From Phycisphaerae bacterium (GTDB lineage: Bacteria > Planctomycetota > Phycisphaerae > UBA1845 > Fen-1342), in contig JALSRY010000541.1 in the NCBI GenBank assembly GCA_026984555.1, positions 1 through 9,891 of the forward strand: DNA of 9,891 nt, in the 5' to 3' direction. The position numbers and the translations under genes were made by a program. A model generated the notes under the pieces. It saw nothing but the letters and a program-made list of their open reading frames with translations, was not told the DNA's origin and ran no database searches. Shown piece by piece: positions 8,835-9,891 of this stretch (position 1 is the first letter of the stretch; every line of letters begins with the position of its first letter).

Positions 8835-9300
8835 CGAGCAACTCGCGGATTTGGGCGACGTGCTCGGATTCGATCGCGATTTGCGACCGAATGAACTCCT
8901 CCAGCGGTACGTCGCCTTCGACCTTCTTGAGCAGATCCTGGTAGCAGCTCAGTGCCGCCTCCTCGAACGTCAGCGCCTGCTGAAGTGCTTCGGTTCCCGA
9001 CAGCGGCTCCGACGGGCACGACACGCATATGTCGAGCTTGGGCACGTGCCCAAGCGAACGAATCTTGCGTGCCAGGATCTCGGCGTGCTCGATGGTTTCG
9101 CGAAATGCTTCCTTGAGCACCCCCACTACCCGCAGACGATCCAGCCCGCGAACGGCGTTGCGCAGGTGCAGGTAGCGTGTCGCGGCTTCGACCTCTTCCG
9201 CGAACGCCCGGTTCAACTCCTGGACGATTTCCTCGGTACTCAGCGGACTCAAACCATGCTCCGTTCTGACAAAAGACTCGGCGACAGGCCGAGCGTTCAC
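8827..9300 (-). CDS. Ferritin-like diiron protein (bacterioferritin/rubrerythrin superfamily)
   Basis: 157 residues predicted to form a four-helix bundle. Expected diiron ligands, by hand alignment with bacterioferritin: Glu36 (7 before Tyr43) in helix 1; Glu68 and His72 in RETIEHAE in helix 2; Glu113 (7 before Tyr120) in helix 3; Glu144 and His147 in ESEH in helix 4. Helix 2 departs from the usual ExxH: Glu is 4 rather than 3 before His, with Thr at the canonical place. The loop joining the helix pairs has a CxxC (Cys92, Cys95). No heme-binding Met or rubredoxin domain is apparent. The start is GTG 9300, overlapping the regulator's stop as GTGA; no ribosome binding site, so probably translated by coupling. 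Likely role: iron oxidation, storage or peroxide removal. It may be a non-storage member of the superfamily. Confidence 0.82.
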
Positions 9301-9821
9301 GATTCGTTTACATCACGCGCCATGCACTTTTCGACACACGTGGGGCAGGCCTGCGGATCGCTCCCGCACGACGCCTCGAAACTCCGCCAACGGGCGAGAA
9401 ACTCGCGCACGGTTGCGTCGTGCGAGTCCACGAACCGGAAAAATGCAACCAATCGCCGAGCCGTTTCGTTGCTCGTCAGGTGCTCGACCTTGCATGCGTC
9501 GATTTCGGCCTGTTCCGCGCTCACGCCCAGCAGCTCCGCCAACAGCCGTTCGATGAGGCGGCGTTTGGTCTTGACCGCGTTGACCAACCGTTGCCCCTTC
9601 TCCGAGAGCCGCAGGTGCCGGTTTTCGTCCTGGAGGATCAACCCGGCTTCCTTCATGGGCTTGAGCGAGATGGATACGCTACCCCGGGTGATGTTGAGTT
9701 GCCGGGCGATGTCGGAAACCCGCGCGTAGCCGAGCCGGCTTACCAAGTCATCCACCGCCATCAAGTGGTGGGCGGCGCTATGGCTGATGACGTTCTGCTC
9801 GAATTCCTTCCAGGTATCCAT
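9297..9821 (-). CDS. DtxR/MntR-family metal-dependent transcriptional repressor
   Basis: 174 residues. An N-terminal winged helix-turn-helix lies at about 15-75 (recognition region ARVSDIARQLNITRGSVSISL, then LRLSEKG), followed by the family's dimerisation and metal domain (80-130, IERLLAELLGV, DACKVEHLTSNET). Aligned by eye with DtxR, the primary-site ligands Cys110, Glu113 and His114 are kept. DtxR His79 falls on Arg88 and His98 on Glu106, so the ancillary site looks altered. After residue 150 there is no SH3-like domain but a short tail with four cysteines (152, 159, 162, 166). It is the first gene of the unit with the ferritin-like and thioredoxin/NHL genes, with GTGA overlap into the second, and probably controls its own operon. 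Which metal it senses is unknown. Confidence 0.87.
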   Translation of the reverse strand: MDTWKEFEQNVISHSAAHHLMAVDDLVSRLGYARVSDIARQLNITRGSVSISLKPMKEAGLILQDENRHLRLSEKGQRLVNAVKTKRRLIERLLAELLGVSAEQAEIDACKVEHLTSNETARRLVAFFRFVDSHDATVREFLARWRSFEASCGSDPQACPTCVEKCMARDVNES

Positions 9822-9827
9822 GCTCGG

Positions 9828-9832
9828 CTCCC
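9828..9832 (-). promoter_or_regulatory. Ribosome binding site of the DtxR-family gene
   Basis: GGGAG on the minus strand about 6 nt before the ATG at 9821, the only good Shine-Dalgarno in the three-gene unit. It supports this start and suggests ribosomes load here and reach the next two genes by coupling. Confidence 0.65.
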
Positions 9833-9852
9833 GGGGACAGCGAGTCTACGTC

Positions 9853-9880
9853 ATTATAGTGGATCGCTCGATGGTGTCGG
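9853..9880 (-). promoter_or_regulatory. Promoter of the metalloregulator-ferritin-thioredoxin/NHL operon
   Basis: On the minus strand, CCGACA (9880-9875; 4 of 6) and a perfect TATAAT (9858-9853) are 16 bp apart, 31 bp upstream of the ATG at 9821. The spacer between the hexamers holds a short palindrome, ATCG-CT-CGAT (9863-9872), placed where a bound repressor would block RNA polymerase. It is shorter than known DtxR or IdeR boxes, so it is only a candidate operator. Confidence 0.6.
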
Positions 9881-9891
9881 CACCGTATTGG

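Overview
GC-rich chromosomal segment holding nine well-supported protein genes, one of them cut by the left edge, plus two marginal small ORFs. The best lineage clue is the 76-residue protein at 6775-7005. Its pattern (RPFIGIYFECC, CPRC, GPGGT, RIFRA) matches, from memory, a small conserved protein common in Planctomycetota. The general gene content and the many overlapping start/stop junctions fit that assignment, but it remains inference. No mobile element, CRISPR array, phage gene, rRNA or tRNA was seen.

Left part, plus strand (1-3922). The window opens in the C-terminal half of selD (selenophosphate synthetase). Its TGA overlaps the ATG of a secreted alpha/beta hydrolase with an intact Ser/Asp/His triad. 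A 287-bp spacer follows, with a sigma70-like promoter and two near-identical 13-bp inverted repeats. After it comes a membrane glycosyltransferase of the PMT/ArnT type, then, 5 bp on, a small four-helix membrane protein of unknown function. A 12-codon ORF that appears leaderless may lie immediately before the glycosyltransferase and share a GTGA with its start.

Middle (3923-7005). A free-standing malate dehydrogenase gene (plus strand) has a clear ribosome binding site and ends in a strong intrinsic terminator. A membrane-embedded M48 zinc metallopeptidase converges on it from the minus strand. The peptidase is divergently arranged with the small cysteine-rich protein at 6775-7005.

Right part, minus strand (7251-9891). 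Three genes are packed head to tail with overlapping ends, in transcription order: a DtxR/MntR-family metalloregulator, a ferritin-like diiron protein, and a membrane-anchored thioredoxin-fold protein fused to NHL repeats (NHLRC2-like). A promoter with a perfect TATAAT lies before the regulator. The set looks like an autoregulated metal and redox unit: the regulator senses a metal or redox signal, the ferritin-like protein binds or oxidises iron in the cytoplasm, and the thioredoxin/NHL protein acts outside the membrane. This cassette is the most interesting part of the window. The regulator has a four-cysteine tail and seems to lack parts of one metal site, and the ferritin-like protein carries a CxxC in its mid-loop.
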